From: Calamus simplicifolius
Taxonomy: Eukaryota > Streptophyta > Magnoliopsida > Arecales > Arecaceae
Length of the DNA stretch: 64,000 nt
Assembly: GCA_900491605.1 (NCBI GenBank)
Contig: UESW01004010.1
Span: forward strand, 660,965-724,964
Direction of reading: 5' to 3'
Positions 47,101 through 57,587 of this stretch are shown piece after piece. The translations under genes and the position numbers were made by a program. The notes under the pieces were generated by a model. That model searched no databases, was not told where the DNA came from, and was given only the letters and a program-made list of their open reading frames with translations. Numbering within the stretch: position 1 is the stretch's first letter; every line of letters begins with the position of its first letter.

Positions 47101-47794
47101 ATCGCCGATGGGATAGATCGCAACTGTTAGATCGATCATCCCCGATCGAAATCATGGCTAGGATCAATGGCAACCATCGGATCATCTCTGATCGAATTGA
47201 TCGCAACAGTCCGATCGATCATCGCCGATCGGGATCATGACTTGGATCGATCGCAACCATCGGATCATCGCCGATCGAATGGATCGCAACCGTCGGATTG
47301 ATCATCGCCGATCAGGATTATGGCATGGATCGATCACAACCGTCGGATCATCTCCGATCAGATCGATCGCAATCGTCGGATCCATCATCGCCGATCAGGA
47401 TCATGGCTTGGATCAGCTAGCTGGTGCCTAGGCGCATAGTGTGCTCCTGGCACCAGCCGTGCCATGGCACGGCCCACAAAATGGCCCAGCAGGGCCATTC
47501 TGGATGGCACGGCCCAGCAGGGCCGTTGCTGGGCCATGCCATGGCACGGCCCACAAAATGGCCCAGAAGGGCCGTTTTGGCAAGGCCCAGCAACGACCCT
47601 ACTGGGCCGTGCCAGGCATGGCCCATGGCCCATTTCTTGATGGGTCACGGGCCGTGCCAAATTTAAATTTTTTTAGTGGCCGTGCCTGGCACGGCCCATT
47701 TGTTAATGGGTCGTGCCAGGCACGGCACGGTAATTTTTCTCGCACGATGGGCCTGGGCCGTGCCTGGCACGGCACGGCCCAGTGCCCATGCCTA
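44164..47794. mobile_element. Non-autonomous hAT-type element filled with minisatellite
   Basis: A 3,631-bp insertion. The left end is TAGAGGTGGGCTCTGGGCCA and the right end, on the minus strand, is TAGGCATGGGCACTGGGCCG. The flanking 8-bp duplication CTGAAGCC is perfect (44156-44163 and 47795-47802). Both ends continue into palindromic GGCACGGCCCA/TGGGCCGTGCC sequence (44180-44350 and 47450-47780). The interior is a 2.8-kb tandem repeat with no transposase. Ends with TAGxxxTGGGC and 8-bp duplications are those of plant hAT MITE families; the length and repeat content are unusual. Confidence 0.93.
44587..47415 (+). repeat. 2.8-kb CGATCG-rich minisatellite
   Basis: Tandem units of about 50 and 75-90 bp, all containing GATCATGGCTTGGATCGATC, GCAACCGTCGGATC and ATCTCCGATCGGA variants. 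There are around 35 copies, with higher-order alternation of the short and long unit. It reads open in several frames (WIDRNRRI-type repeats) only because the unit lacks stops, so no protein is proposed. Confidence 0.93.
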
Positions 47795-47802
47795 CTGAAG
47801 CC

Positions 47803-48310
47803 CCACCCCACGTCAGCACCTGAAGCCCGACCCTGCGTCGGCACCCAAAGCCTAGCTCCACGTCGATGCTGAAGCCCGGCTCCGCATCGGCGCTGAAGCC
47901 TGGCTCCGCGTCGGCATCCGAAGCCCGGCACCGCGTCGGCACCCGAAGCCTGGCTCCGTGCCGGCACCCAAAGCCTGACTCCACGTCGGCATGAAGCTCG
48001 ATCCGCGTTGGCACCTAAGCCCGGCTCTGTGCCGGCACTCGAAGCTCAGCTCCGCATCGGCACCCGAAGCCCGACTCCGCATCGGCACCGAAGCCCGACT
48101 CCGGGTCGGCACCCAAAGCCCGACTCTGCGTTAGCACATAAGCCCAACTTCGTGTCGACGCATAGCCGGTCTTGGCCTCGGCCCCCCAGCCTTTGCTCTG
48201 CGTTGGCACGTGAGTCCAACCCCGCGTCGGCGTCCAGCCTGACTGCGCGATTGACTCGGTTTTGTGTCGGCGTTCAACTCTAACTCCGTACCAGCTCTCA
48301 AACCAAGCTA
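47803..48310 (+). repeat. 24-25-bp minisatellite in the Tat 3' region, second part
   Basis: Continues CGAAGCCCGACTCCGCATCG-type units after the hAT-type insertion, becoming more degenerate toward 48300. Confidence 0.88.
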
Positions 48311-48844
48311 CAGGTACTCCGTAGCCAGATATCTACTCCTAAATCGACTTCGTCTACACTTCACTCCCCGGGCCCTATCGGCCTTGGCAGCGTCCTAGGG
48401 CAAAGGCTGGGTCTTCATATTAAACAATCAAGAATCTAAACTTCTAATAACGCTTGCCTACGATCTCGGCCTTAACTATTCCTCAAAATTGACCCGCACT
48501 GGCCTACACGCGTTACCTTATAAACTAAACTCGTTGGCTACGGGCAAATTAAGTGAAGACCGAATCAGAAAATTCATTAATGGCAAAGAGTTTACAAAAT
48601 TGCTGACCCGAGTCGGACTTTGTACAAAAAAGAAAAAAGAATGCAGTACTATTCATGGCTCAACTGACGGACCACGGACGGGAGAGGTGTTTTCCGGTGA
48701 TGTGTCCTCCAAATCCTCGTCTGGGTCCAGGCTACCCAGATCTTTGAGACTACGGACCTTCATCGCCCTGTCCTTGCAGTCCTGGAAGCCCTCATTGTAG
48801 GCGAAGGCAGTGGCTTCAGCTAGCTCTTCCCTATAACTGGCAGA
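48311..48844. other. Tat 3' region between minisatellite and antisense gene
   Basis: No tandem repeat or recognised coding sequence. It probably serves as 3' untranslated DNA for the antisense gene. Confidence 0.5.
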
Positions 48845-51001
48845 CTAGCGAAAGTCTTCAACTGCCTCAGCAGCCTTAGCCTCCGCCGCTGCCATCACAG
48901 CCTTCATTTCAGTAACTTCAGCCTCTGCCGCTACCACCGCTGCCTTCATCTCAATAACTAGCGCATCGGAGCTCCGGGCTATTTCTTCAGCATTTTTTGC
49001 CCGCTCCTCGGCTGCATCTCTTAAGGTGTTGGCGGTTTCCAGGCTGCTTCGGCATATAAGCAGCTCTGTCTCCAAATGCCTACTACCCTCTTCGGCCGCC
49101 CGTGCCGCATCCAAAGCTCTCTCGGCCTTCTTGGTCTGAGTCTGACCCTCTGCCATGGCCACGTCTCGAGCCATCTCAGCCCTCTCTACTCGGGCTCGGC
49201 CCTCGGCTCTGGCCATTTCAAGAGCCTCTTCGGCCCTTTTCACCCGGGCCTTCTTTGCGGCCCTCTCGGAGACGGCTTCTAGAACCTTCTCTGCCTCCTC
49301 CGCTCTAGCATTGGCGTGTTGGCTCTCTCTCTCTGATCGGCCAAGTGCGGCCTGGGCCTGGGAAAGGGCGCTTTTCAAGGCGGCCAGGGAATTCACCGCC
49401 TGTGTGAAGGGCACAGTTAAAAACTCGGCATGGTTAAGCTAAATTAAAAGGGCTTGCACACTTACCCAAAGATGGGCCACAAAGGCCTCTCGAAAAAAAG
49501 ACGAAGTTCTCTGCTCCTGGAGGATTCCTTGGAGCTCAGGCAGGCATACTGGTGCCATTGTCTGCTCTGCCCAGCGCCCCTCACGCTCGAGGAGGGCCTT
49601 GAAGGATAGGGCAGCTTCGTCCTCGATGGAGGCTTCGAAGCCGGTGGTATGTCAGGGATTGACGAGGTCCCCGCCCCTTCTGCAGCCCTAGGGGGTTCCT
49701 CGTCCGCCACCTCTGTTTGAAGGGGTTCTGCTACCCCCTCTGCTTCGACAGCCTCAGGAACAGGATTTCGAAGGGGTTCCGCTACCCCTTCTGCTTCGAC
49801 GGCCTCAGGAACGGGGTCGGGGGTCAGCTCTATGACCCCCGTGTCCGGCAAGATTGATGGTGATGGCGGCAAGTCCGCCCTTGGTTCCTCCAGTGGTGTA
49901 TCAGCCATAAGGTCGACATCCGCTTCCCTCTCCATCCGAGGCCGGCGAGAAAGTGGTGTCGGAGATCGAGATCGCATGGGTGATGGTGATCGGGGCCTTT
50001 TCCTCTGCTCGTCGGCCCCTCCAGTTTTCTTTTTGGCCTTTTCAACTCTGGCCTTTTTCCTGGCTGCTTTGGCTACAGCTTTCTTCTCAGAAGGGGCCCC
50101 ACTTGCCCCGGCTCTCCTCGCGTCGGCCGCTGCCTTCCTTACCTCCTCAAACGAAGGCAACATACCTACACAGCGACCGGACGTCAAAAAAAAAGGGGGG
50201 GGGGGGGGGGGGGGGAAGGAAGACGAAAAGAAAAAAGGAAGAGGTGAGTGAATTACTCACCACTATATGGAATAAGGCTGGCAAGTTGGAGGTTTTCTTC
50301 GACTAAAAGCTGGTTGCATCGAGGGATGTCGACAGTCAGAAGCTGTCCAAATGCCATTCGATCCCTCAAAAGTATGGAAGAATCCCTATTTGCATCGGTG
50401 TTGGGTGTTCCCCATATTCCACTCACCCCCTCGACATTGGCAAAGAAGAACCTATCCTTCCACCCCTTGATGGATGTGGGAAGGTATAGTTTAAGAATCC
50501 TAGTGGGTCTAGGGGCGAAGGACCACCACCCCGCTTGCTTGCGGAGGGTGTAGAAGCTACGGAACAAGGAGATCCTAGCCTCTATACCCTGAAAGTGACA
50601 AAGTACTAGAAAGTCGATGATAGTCCGGATGGAATTTGGGACTAACTGTGCGGGTGCCAAGGAGTACCTGTCTAAGAGGTTGAGGATGAAAGGATCAATG
50701 GGTAGCCAAAGCCCCACCTTAAAGAAAGCTCCGTATAAGGCAACCCTTCCGGCCTTCCGTGACGGGAAGAAGTTACCCTATCATCAGGAGTGGGATAGGA
50801 CAGACGCATATTGGGAGGGAAACTATACTTGGCTCTAAGGTTCACAATGTCTTGGGCCGTCATGGTGGAGGCAGTCCATTCAGCGGACTCCTTGGCAGCA
50901 GAGGACGGGCCTGCGATGGTCGGACAGCGCTGGGTTGGGATCCGTCCGACGGCCAAATGAATCCCAGCTGCGGGTCGTCTGGTCGCTCGCCGCCGTTCCA
51001 A
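48845..51001 (-). pseudogene. Antisense three-exon gene of the Tat element (Transposase_28-like, then coiled coil)
   Basis: Lies between pol and the 3' LTR on the opposite strand, as in several Tat-lineage elements. Exon 1 (about 51001-50270): MTAQDIVNLRAKYSFPPN, then after a frameshift near 50710 GLWLPIDPFILNLLDRYSLA, PNSIRTIIDFLVLCHFQGI and WWSFAPRPTRILKLYLP. This resembles the 'putative gypsy type transposon' family (PF04195). A GTGAGT donor opens an intron that holds the C21 tract and ends GTGTAG (about 50163). Exon 2 (about 50161-49468) is Lys/Arg/Ser- and acid-rich: LPSFEEVRKAAADARRAG, KKARVEKAKKKTGG, RPRSPSPMRSRSPTP. It ends at GTAAGT. Exon 3 (49400-48845) is a 185-residue Ala/Glu-rich coiled coil ending EAVEDFR. 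The function is unknown; the charged middle suggests nuclear or nucleic-acid association, which is inference. Confidence 0.78.
50186..50215 (+). repeat. A9-G21 homopolymer tract
   Basis: Nine A then 21 G. On the minus strand it is C21-T9 and sits where the polypyrimidine tract of intron 1 of the antisense gene is expected. An uninterrupted G21 is rare and could be miscounted by the assembly. Confidence 0.85.
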
Positions 51002-51270
51002 AGGAACATGGTCGGAGGATGAAGAAGATCAGCTAAGTGTGGGGGAAGGGGAAGGTGGTGAAGGAACGGGGGTGTGACCCCCAAAATCGGAAAGAGAGCA
51101 AGAAGGTGAAGAAGCTATAAGGACTAACCTGAAGAACTTGAACCGAGATTGAAGAAGAGAGAGCTCGGGAGGGAAATGGAAATGGGAGATGAACAGGCAC
51201 TTGCAGAATCAAGGTGAGAGGTTATAACACAAGAAAAGGTGAAAAGCAAAGGATAGGGACGATTTTCCCC

Positions 51271-51277
51271 TTTTATA
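51271..51277 (-). promoter_or_regulatory. TATA box of the antisense gene
   Basis: Minus strand reads GGGTATAAAAGGGG (51280-51267). It is a consensus TATA box about 270 bp upstream of the first plausible start codon (51001). Confidence 0.65.
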
Positions 51278-51562
51278 CCCCCGTTTTAAATCATCCCGCC
51301 AGACTCTGATTTGGCCATGTGTTCGCTTTCCATTGGAGACCGCTTCGACAACCACTCGATGTGTGAAACACGAAAAACACCACCAATAAAGAGGCAGCGG
51401 TGACCTCACCGCAATGATAACGCCAACCTTTTCACAACTCCTTGCCCGAGAAAAATCTTGCCCAATCCCAACAGCCTGAACGGGTGAAGTGATGGCATGG
51501 AGATCAGCCACCTAGTGGATACTGACATCCCTTTTGCTGGCAACTATATGCCCACCCATCTC

Positions 51563-51576
51563 AGGGGTGGGGGGCA
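51563..51576 (+). other. Polypurine tract of Tat element 1
   Basis: AGGGGTGGGGGGCA directly before the 3' LTR (TGATGTGG at 51579). Confidence 0.85.
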
Positions 51577-51578
51577 TA

Positions 51579-52162
51579 TGATGTGGCTGATCACTTCCCT
51601 TAGGCGGTAGCATAACACCTTGCGCAATTTCGGAACCAGATGAGTTGATAGCTCGTTTCCAGCATCGGCCCCTGTTGGCTTCAGCCTCAGCCCCCAGCCT
51701 TGGCCTCCGGTTCGCCTCGGCCCCTGGCTTCGGCCTCGGCCTCGTTCCTGGTTTCGGCCTCAGCCCCTGGCTTCGGCCTCGCCCTCGCCTTGGCCCCCAG
51801 CCTCGGATTCGCCCTCGCCTTGGCCCCTGGTTTCGGCCTCGGCCTCAGCCCCAGGCTTCGGCCTTGACCTCGGCCTCAGCCCCAGGCTTCGGCCTTGACC
51901 TCGGCCCTCGGCTTCAGCCTCAGTACTTTACATTGCACGTTCTCCTAGTATCGCGGAGCCAATCTCGGATACCGGATTCAGGGATTTGAGGCACCAACTA
52001 CCACATATCTCGCTCATCTGTTTTACCAAAATCATGGCGGTTACCAACGTACTATGCAGTTATCGATATCTACGGTGCATGCTTAACAACTACGCACCCG
52101 CCAGCCACTTATGAAGCCAATCCTAACAAAAATTGGGATTCGAAGCTACTCCACAAAGGGTA
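51579..52162 (+). repeat. 3' LTR of Tat element 1, truncated
   Basis: Matches 37551-38185 up to CTCCACAAAGGGTAA, then diverges. The last 245 bp or so of the 5' LTR, including its TATA box, are missing. Its CGGCCTCGGCC minisatellite (51680-51925) is rearranged and shorter than in the 5' LTR, giving 584 bp in all. Confidence 0.9.
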
Positions 52163-53117
52163 AGATTGCCACTATTCAGTACTAATAAGACACCTTTCTT
52201 ATTATTTAGAGGCAAAGCTCTATATTCTGCTTGGATTAAATAAGATATCTTACACTATAAAAGGTGTAGATTACAACACCATGATGTCAGTGTCCAGTTT
52301 TTATTTATTGAAGCCACATTTTGTTGTTTGAGGCCACTAAATGTTATTGTTACATTGGAAAATGGTCGTTTGAATTTGATACGGATATGTGCATATGTGA
52401 TACTACTAGAAGTTACATGATTACATTGACTGTTGCCAGGCTGACTCTTTAAATTGCTGCAACTTCAGGAGCCCTGTTTTGCAAGGGATTATAAATACAT
52501 GAGACTTTGGAAAGTTTATTGTAAGCATATGCTGTGTACTCTTTCAGGTTTCCTTATAGGAATTCAATGCAATCACACATAGAAATTATGGAAAGAAAGC
52601 CTAAGCACAGATACTGGTATGTTTGAGGCAATAGCTTGAAACAAAGATACAGAAAAGTTAATGGAAGAAGTAAGAAATTGTGTTACCAACTCTTGGCCTT
52701 AAGTTCCAACACCTGACACTTCATTGGTATGAAATTGAGACATGCACCTGCATCCACACCCACAACTGACATGCATACAAGTCCATGCAACAAACATCAA
52801 AGACTGACAAGAAGGTGCATTCCTATGGGCACTATTCCCAAGAGTGGTTCTATTTTGATGAGCCTTCTCTAGGGATACTATATGAAATCTTGTCTAGAGG
52901 CATGCTTCTTTTACTTGAAAAGGTGGCTCATCTTACAAGGAGGGAAAGGTATCATAGAAGTTGGACATACATGAGGAACAGGATTCTCATGGTGATGACA
53001 AATGTAACTGGAGTATAAGGGGAATATGACAAGAATCAACTTGGATTCAAGGATTCAAATGGCATATCCTCTCTGCTGTTGCCACCAATGAAGCTTTCCA
53101 TTCACAAGTCAAAACTT
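52163..53117. other. Unassigned DNA
   Basis: AT-rich. A 77-residue frame at 52785-53018 has no recognised motif. No match to the LINE tail at 37265 was seen. Confidence 0.5.
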
Positions 53118-54310
53118 TAGAAAATAATTTTATTTTTTAAAAAATTTATATGCATAAAAAAATTAAAATAAAGAAAATAAGAATCAAGCTTGGATCGAGG
53201 CATGATAGACACTGCCCTAAGGACTAGTTTTTGCCCCTTCATGCAGGTTGTTGGCGATCTATCCTCAAGGAACAATGACTCGGCTCAATCCGAACCTCCT
53301 ACCATGAGCACGATTTCATGGAGGTGCAACCCAACGACTCCTTCAGATGCCCAAGAAAAAGATCAATAATAATAATAATTAGGAATAATAAAATAAGATG
53401 AAAGAACTCATAGGGCTACTAAAAAAATCCATCATTCCTTGAATTTTTGAGTCCCTATATATATATAACCAAAATATTTTGGCCGTTGATGGCATAATGA
53501 GCGTTTGCGGAATGCTCGTCATGCGAGCGTTAGTGGAACGCTCCCTTGGCAAGCGTAACATGAGCAACCCACACGAGCTTTTGCTCCCATGGGTCCCTCT
53601 CTTTTTTTAATAATCCTTCATAAAAGTTTTAAATTAAAAAAAAAATAAAATCAATATAACATAAATTTTAGGGCATCTTATTCTGCGCAATAGTTGAGGT
53701 ATCCTGTGAACTTGAACCCCACTTAGTGTCGATTGTATATATCTGAATGAACCATAGTGGATTAAACCTTGAACTAGGTCCTTGACTCAGACTTTTACTA
53801 ATCATAAATATAGTATGGAACAATTGGGTTTATGCGATCAGCGCATATTAAAGGCCTTGCGCTTAGTACCTTAATTTTTCATGAGAATTCCTCAAGGTTA
53901 GCCCAAACCTTTAGTCATGGCCTAATATGATAATTCTCATATAGGTGAATCCACCAAGGGTATTTGTGACTAATACCTTGCAGATAACCTACCTCATCCA
54001 TTAAGAATATAACTCAACCTTACATAGATTTACTTTGTTACTTATAAGAGCACTCATCATAGGGATAGGATTAGAAATTTTGTTTTAAAAATTATGCTCT
54101 AACACGATCACTCAATTAGTTTCATTTCTACCATATTGAACCTCTTTTATGGGATCTTCAATCACAGAGGTTGGATACCACTACTGGTGACCAAATAATG
54201 GGCTTAAGCCCTATCCCCCTCGATGAATATAGAACTCCACTCCTTGATAATTTCTTGGTTAATTGATCTACCAAATTCTTCTCAGATCCAAGGAGATAAC
54301 ATTATTTTGG
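53118..54310 (+). repeat. R3: longest copy of the R repeat
   Basis: Carries the R core (53200-53350), the GAGCGTTTGCGGAATGCTCG hairpin-like part (53500-53550), an internal region not seen elsewhere (53640-54140) and the AATAATGGGCTTAAGCCC end shared with R1. This suggests an LTR plus internal DNA of a decayed retrotransposon. No domain is preserved. Confidence 0.68.
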
Positions 54311-56211
54311 ATTAAACCTCAAATAAGAGAATTAAATAAAGATACATTTTAAACAGTAATGTGCTTGCTTCTGAAATGGACCATCATAGCCATAAAGAAC
54401 AAACCTTATTCAAACTATTAAGGAATGATAATTGCACAAAATACAGATAAATAATCATCATCGATGTAATATTCAAAAGAATCATCATATGGGAAAAAGT
54501 AAGCTTTTCTACAATGCATTTATGAGACTCAGATCATGCAGTAATGCCTTGTCCCAACTACATGGGTTTGGCAATTGCATCAACAAATATTGAGTAAATC
54601 AAAATTTATGTTATATGATAAAATATAACCATATGCAGAATTAAGTTAATTTTCAAAGCAAATGATGTGCCATATCCAATCACCAGCATTCTTACACAAA
54701 AATTGACAAAGCACATAATTGCCAACAAATCTCATTTATAAGAAAAGTTGGATTAGGAAACATAGTTTCAGATAAAAGACATAATTACTTGATTACCCAA
54801 AATAGAGCATTTACATGTAAAGATTAATAATAAGCCTGATCACAGCACCCAAATTCATCCAAGTTTCTCAATGTTTTAATTCAGCAAGTCCGAACAATTA
54901 GCTAATACAGTTCCATTGTTGTCACTAGGAAATGATCTTCCCATGATGCAAAAGGTAGATCAACTTCACATTCTTGTTAGTGGGTCACATAGTGATTGTT
55001 AGTGGGCGCCGCATCTCTGCGGCAAGGGCCCAGGGACTTTCCAAGGTCATACAGGACCCAGTTGCTTCATCCTGAGGCTGAGGTATCTGGCTTTTATGCA
55101 TCAGCAGTAGAAGCTCAAATTTTGTAGGTAGTGGAAATTAATATAAGAAGGTTCATGGTCATACAACCAACATAAACAGCCTATAAAAGAACTTTGTTTT
55201 CTAATATCTTTCAACTTTCTAAGTTTGCCTAAAAGATTATGAGGCACACTGAAAGAAATTGTAATGTCATATATTTTAAAAACTAAGGCATGCCTCAAAG
55301 ATCATGGATTTTTAACTTGCAAATGAAGATAATGGTTCACAATATGGCTCTCATAATTTCTATAATGAAAATATATTGTCTAGATGTTCTATATTACTTC
55401 AACTATTAATTATGTAACGATTGCTCAGAACTTAAATAAACAATGGTGAAAAAGGGCTCTAAACTCACCTTCACTTATCAAAGGGTTACGAGTAATTGAT
55501 TCTTTGTTTGGCAAATATAAAAGTATATGACTAGGGAAGCGGTAAATGTTTACTAAAAGTTCTTGCAAGTTTTCTCAGACTCCCCATCACATTGGAAAAC
55601 CATAGTGACATGATAAAACAAGGGATATGGGCAAAATGAGTTGATCATTTCCTATGGGAAAACTCTAGCATCATTTAACCTCTTCCAAAATCCAATAACA
55701 GAGGAAGCAATCTTCAAGAAAGTAATTAAAAAAAAAAACTTCACAATTGTCTTGAAGGTCTGCACATATCATTCTTCAAAAATAAAACTAATGCATGATG
55801 GGCTCTATTTTCCAAATGTTCCACATTATAACTCTTGAACCGTCCAAGAAAAACTCTTGAACCATCCATGAAAGAATTCTCATTCCAATATAGTCAAACG
55901 GCATCAAACAAAAGTTAAATTTAATTGGTGCGCTATTATATAATTGTAGATTAATTGATATTTCTTGGACAATGATTCTCATTGAGATGTATATTATCTA
56001 AATATCTTCCTCACAAACATGCAAATTATTTCATTGAGAATTGCAATTGTTAGAAACCAATTTTGCTTCACAAGCTATTCAATCTAAGAATCAAGGCCAT
56101 ATTACTTGTTATATTGAAACATAATAATGAAAATTGATAAATTAAATTATTTTCTAAATAAATTTACTTACAAAGAAAGTCTTAGCAATTTCTAGCAAGA
56201 AAAAAACTAGT
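54311..56211. other. Unassigned DNA
   Basis: AT-rich with no recognised coding sequence. The last 55 bp or so (56160-56211) match 2830-2885 beside R2, so the R family may extend upstream of its core. Confidence 0.45.
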
Positions 56212-56646
56212 CTAAAAGGCTCTGTCGGGCATGTGCAGTAAACCAGATCCATGCTACTAACATCCAAAAATAGTGTAGAGTAGCATGTGCAGTAAAAATC
56301 CATGGTCCCACTAATCCCACGATCATATATACCACACAGGAAATATGATTAAAAGCATTTAAAATACAAAGAAGAAAACTCATTCATGAATCATGGTAAG
56401 TCCATACATGAGAAAAATGAAAGCATCGGGTCATCTAAACAATGAGATCAAAGGTTCAGATAGAACCATAAAAATAAAGGTGGAACAAAAAAAAGGTCAG
56501 TATACATTGGTTTGATCCTTGAAAAGGCAGCAAATTAAATGCAATCTAGAAACAGGATGATGAGAACCTGTCAACAATAAATTAGGAAAGTCGCATCCTC
56601 TTTGTGGATATTCACAGAGCTCAGTGTAAGTTGTTGAAAATGCAGA
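56212..56646. other. 435-bp segment flanked by ACTAGT repeats, probable insertion
   Basis: ACTAGT occurs at 56206-56211 and 56647-56652. Sequence on either side is contiguous in the related R2 locus (about 2830-2892), so the 435 bp between look inserted. No terminal inverted repeat or coding sequence was seen; the element class is unknown. Confidence 0.4.
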
Positions 56647-56659
56647 ACTAGTCCTTAGC

Positions 56660-57203
56660 TGTTAGAAAAAAAATAATTTTATTTTTAAAAAATTTAAATT
56701 TATAAAGAAATTAAAATAAAAAAAATAAGAATCAAGTCTGGACCGAGACATGTTAGACACTATCCTAAGGACTGATTTTTGTCCCTTCGTGCAAGTTGTT
56801 GGTGATTTGTCCCCAAGGTACAATGACCCAGCTCGATCCGAACCTCCTACCACGAGCATGATTGCGTGGAGATGTAACCCAATGACTCCTTCAAATGCAC
56901 AAAAAAAGATCGATACTAATAAAAATTCGGAATAATAAAATAAGATGAGAGAACTCGTAATGCTACTCAAAAAATCCATAATTCCTTGAATCTTTGAGTC
57001 CCTATATATATATAACCAAAATATTTTGATCGTTGAAAGCCTGACGAGCATTCGCAGAATGCTCGCCTCACGAGCGTTTGCTGAGTGCTCGCCTCATGAG
57101 CGTTCACTGGACGCTCGCTTGGCAAGTGTAATGCCAGAAACCCACACGAGCTTTTGCTCACGTGGGTCCCTCTTTTTTTTAATTTAAGCTTTTTTTTCCA
57201 ACA
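56660..57203 (+). repeat. R4: dispersed LTR-like repeat with TGTTAGAAA...TTTCCAACA ends
   Basis: 544 bp with the R core at 56745-56900. It starts TGTTAGAAAAAAA and ends TTTTTTTCCAACA, an inverted TG..CA pair as in LTRs. The 3' part has several GAGCATTCGC/GAATGCTCGC/GAGCGTTTGC motifs (57045-57120). It is best explained as a solo LTR, though no target duplication was confirmed. Confidence 0.65.
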
Positions 57204-57587
57204 AAAACTTCCTAGAATTGGTTCGGGTGTTCCACAATATTATAAGTTAGCCAATTAACTTTCCAATTTAAGTTGATTTTTCTCCTATATATGTTTTGAC
57301 AAATACTAGGAATAAATGGATAGAATCAGTTATGAATTTATTGCTTGGTAAACATCCATCAAAAACATATATTTTGAGATCCTAGATTAAACTGCTTTTG
57401 GTGATTCAAATCCCTATAATTGTCTATCTATCATCACTAACTAAACATACCATGGTTATTCTATTCCCACCATTTTTAAAATAAAACCTCTTCCATATCT
57501 ATCTTTCTATTATCATTGAATAAAAGTTATGTTAATGAAAACTTTTATTCATATTTCTAGTTATAGTACAACCTCCTTTTGTGTTTG
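57204..57587. other. Unassigned DNA
   Basis: AT-rich, with no feature seen. Confidence 0.5.

Larger units (their letters stand above)
37551..52162 (+). mobile_element. Ty3/Gypsy Tat-lineage LTR retrotransposon, damaged
   Basis: LTRs begin TGATGTGGCTGATCACTTCC at 37551 and 51579. A PBS (TGGCGCGCCAG) follows the 5' LTR, then gag, protease, RT, RNase H, a second (archaeal-like) RNase H and integrase, in Gypsy order. The dual RNase H, the tandem-repeat-rich region after pol and the antisense gene before the 3' LTR all point to the Tat/Retrosat-type lineage. Damage: frameshifts in every gene, a deletion in integrase, a 3.6-kb hAT-type insertion at 44164-47794 and loss of the last 245 bp or so of the 3' LTR. 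The original size was about 11 kb. Confidence 0.93.

Noticed and set aside
44740..47431. Long overlapping frames coding WIDRNRRI/GSWLGSI-type repeats
   Set aside because: They follow the tandem DNA unit, which lacks stops in several frames; there is no start context, no splice structure and no family resemblance.
48489..48800. Plus-strand frame in the Tat 3' region
   Set aside because: No motif; it lies in the likely 3' untranslated part of the antisense gene and reads as chance.
52785..53018. 77-residue plus-strand frame
   Set aside because: No domain, no gene context and no conservation with other copies in the window.
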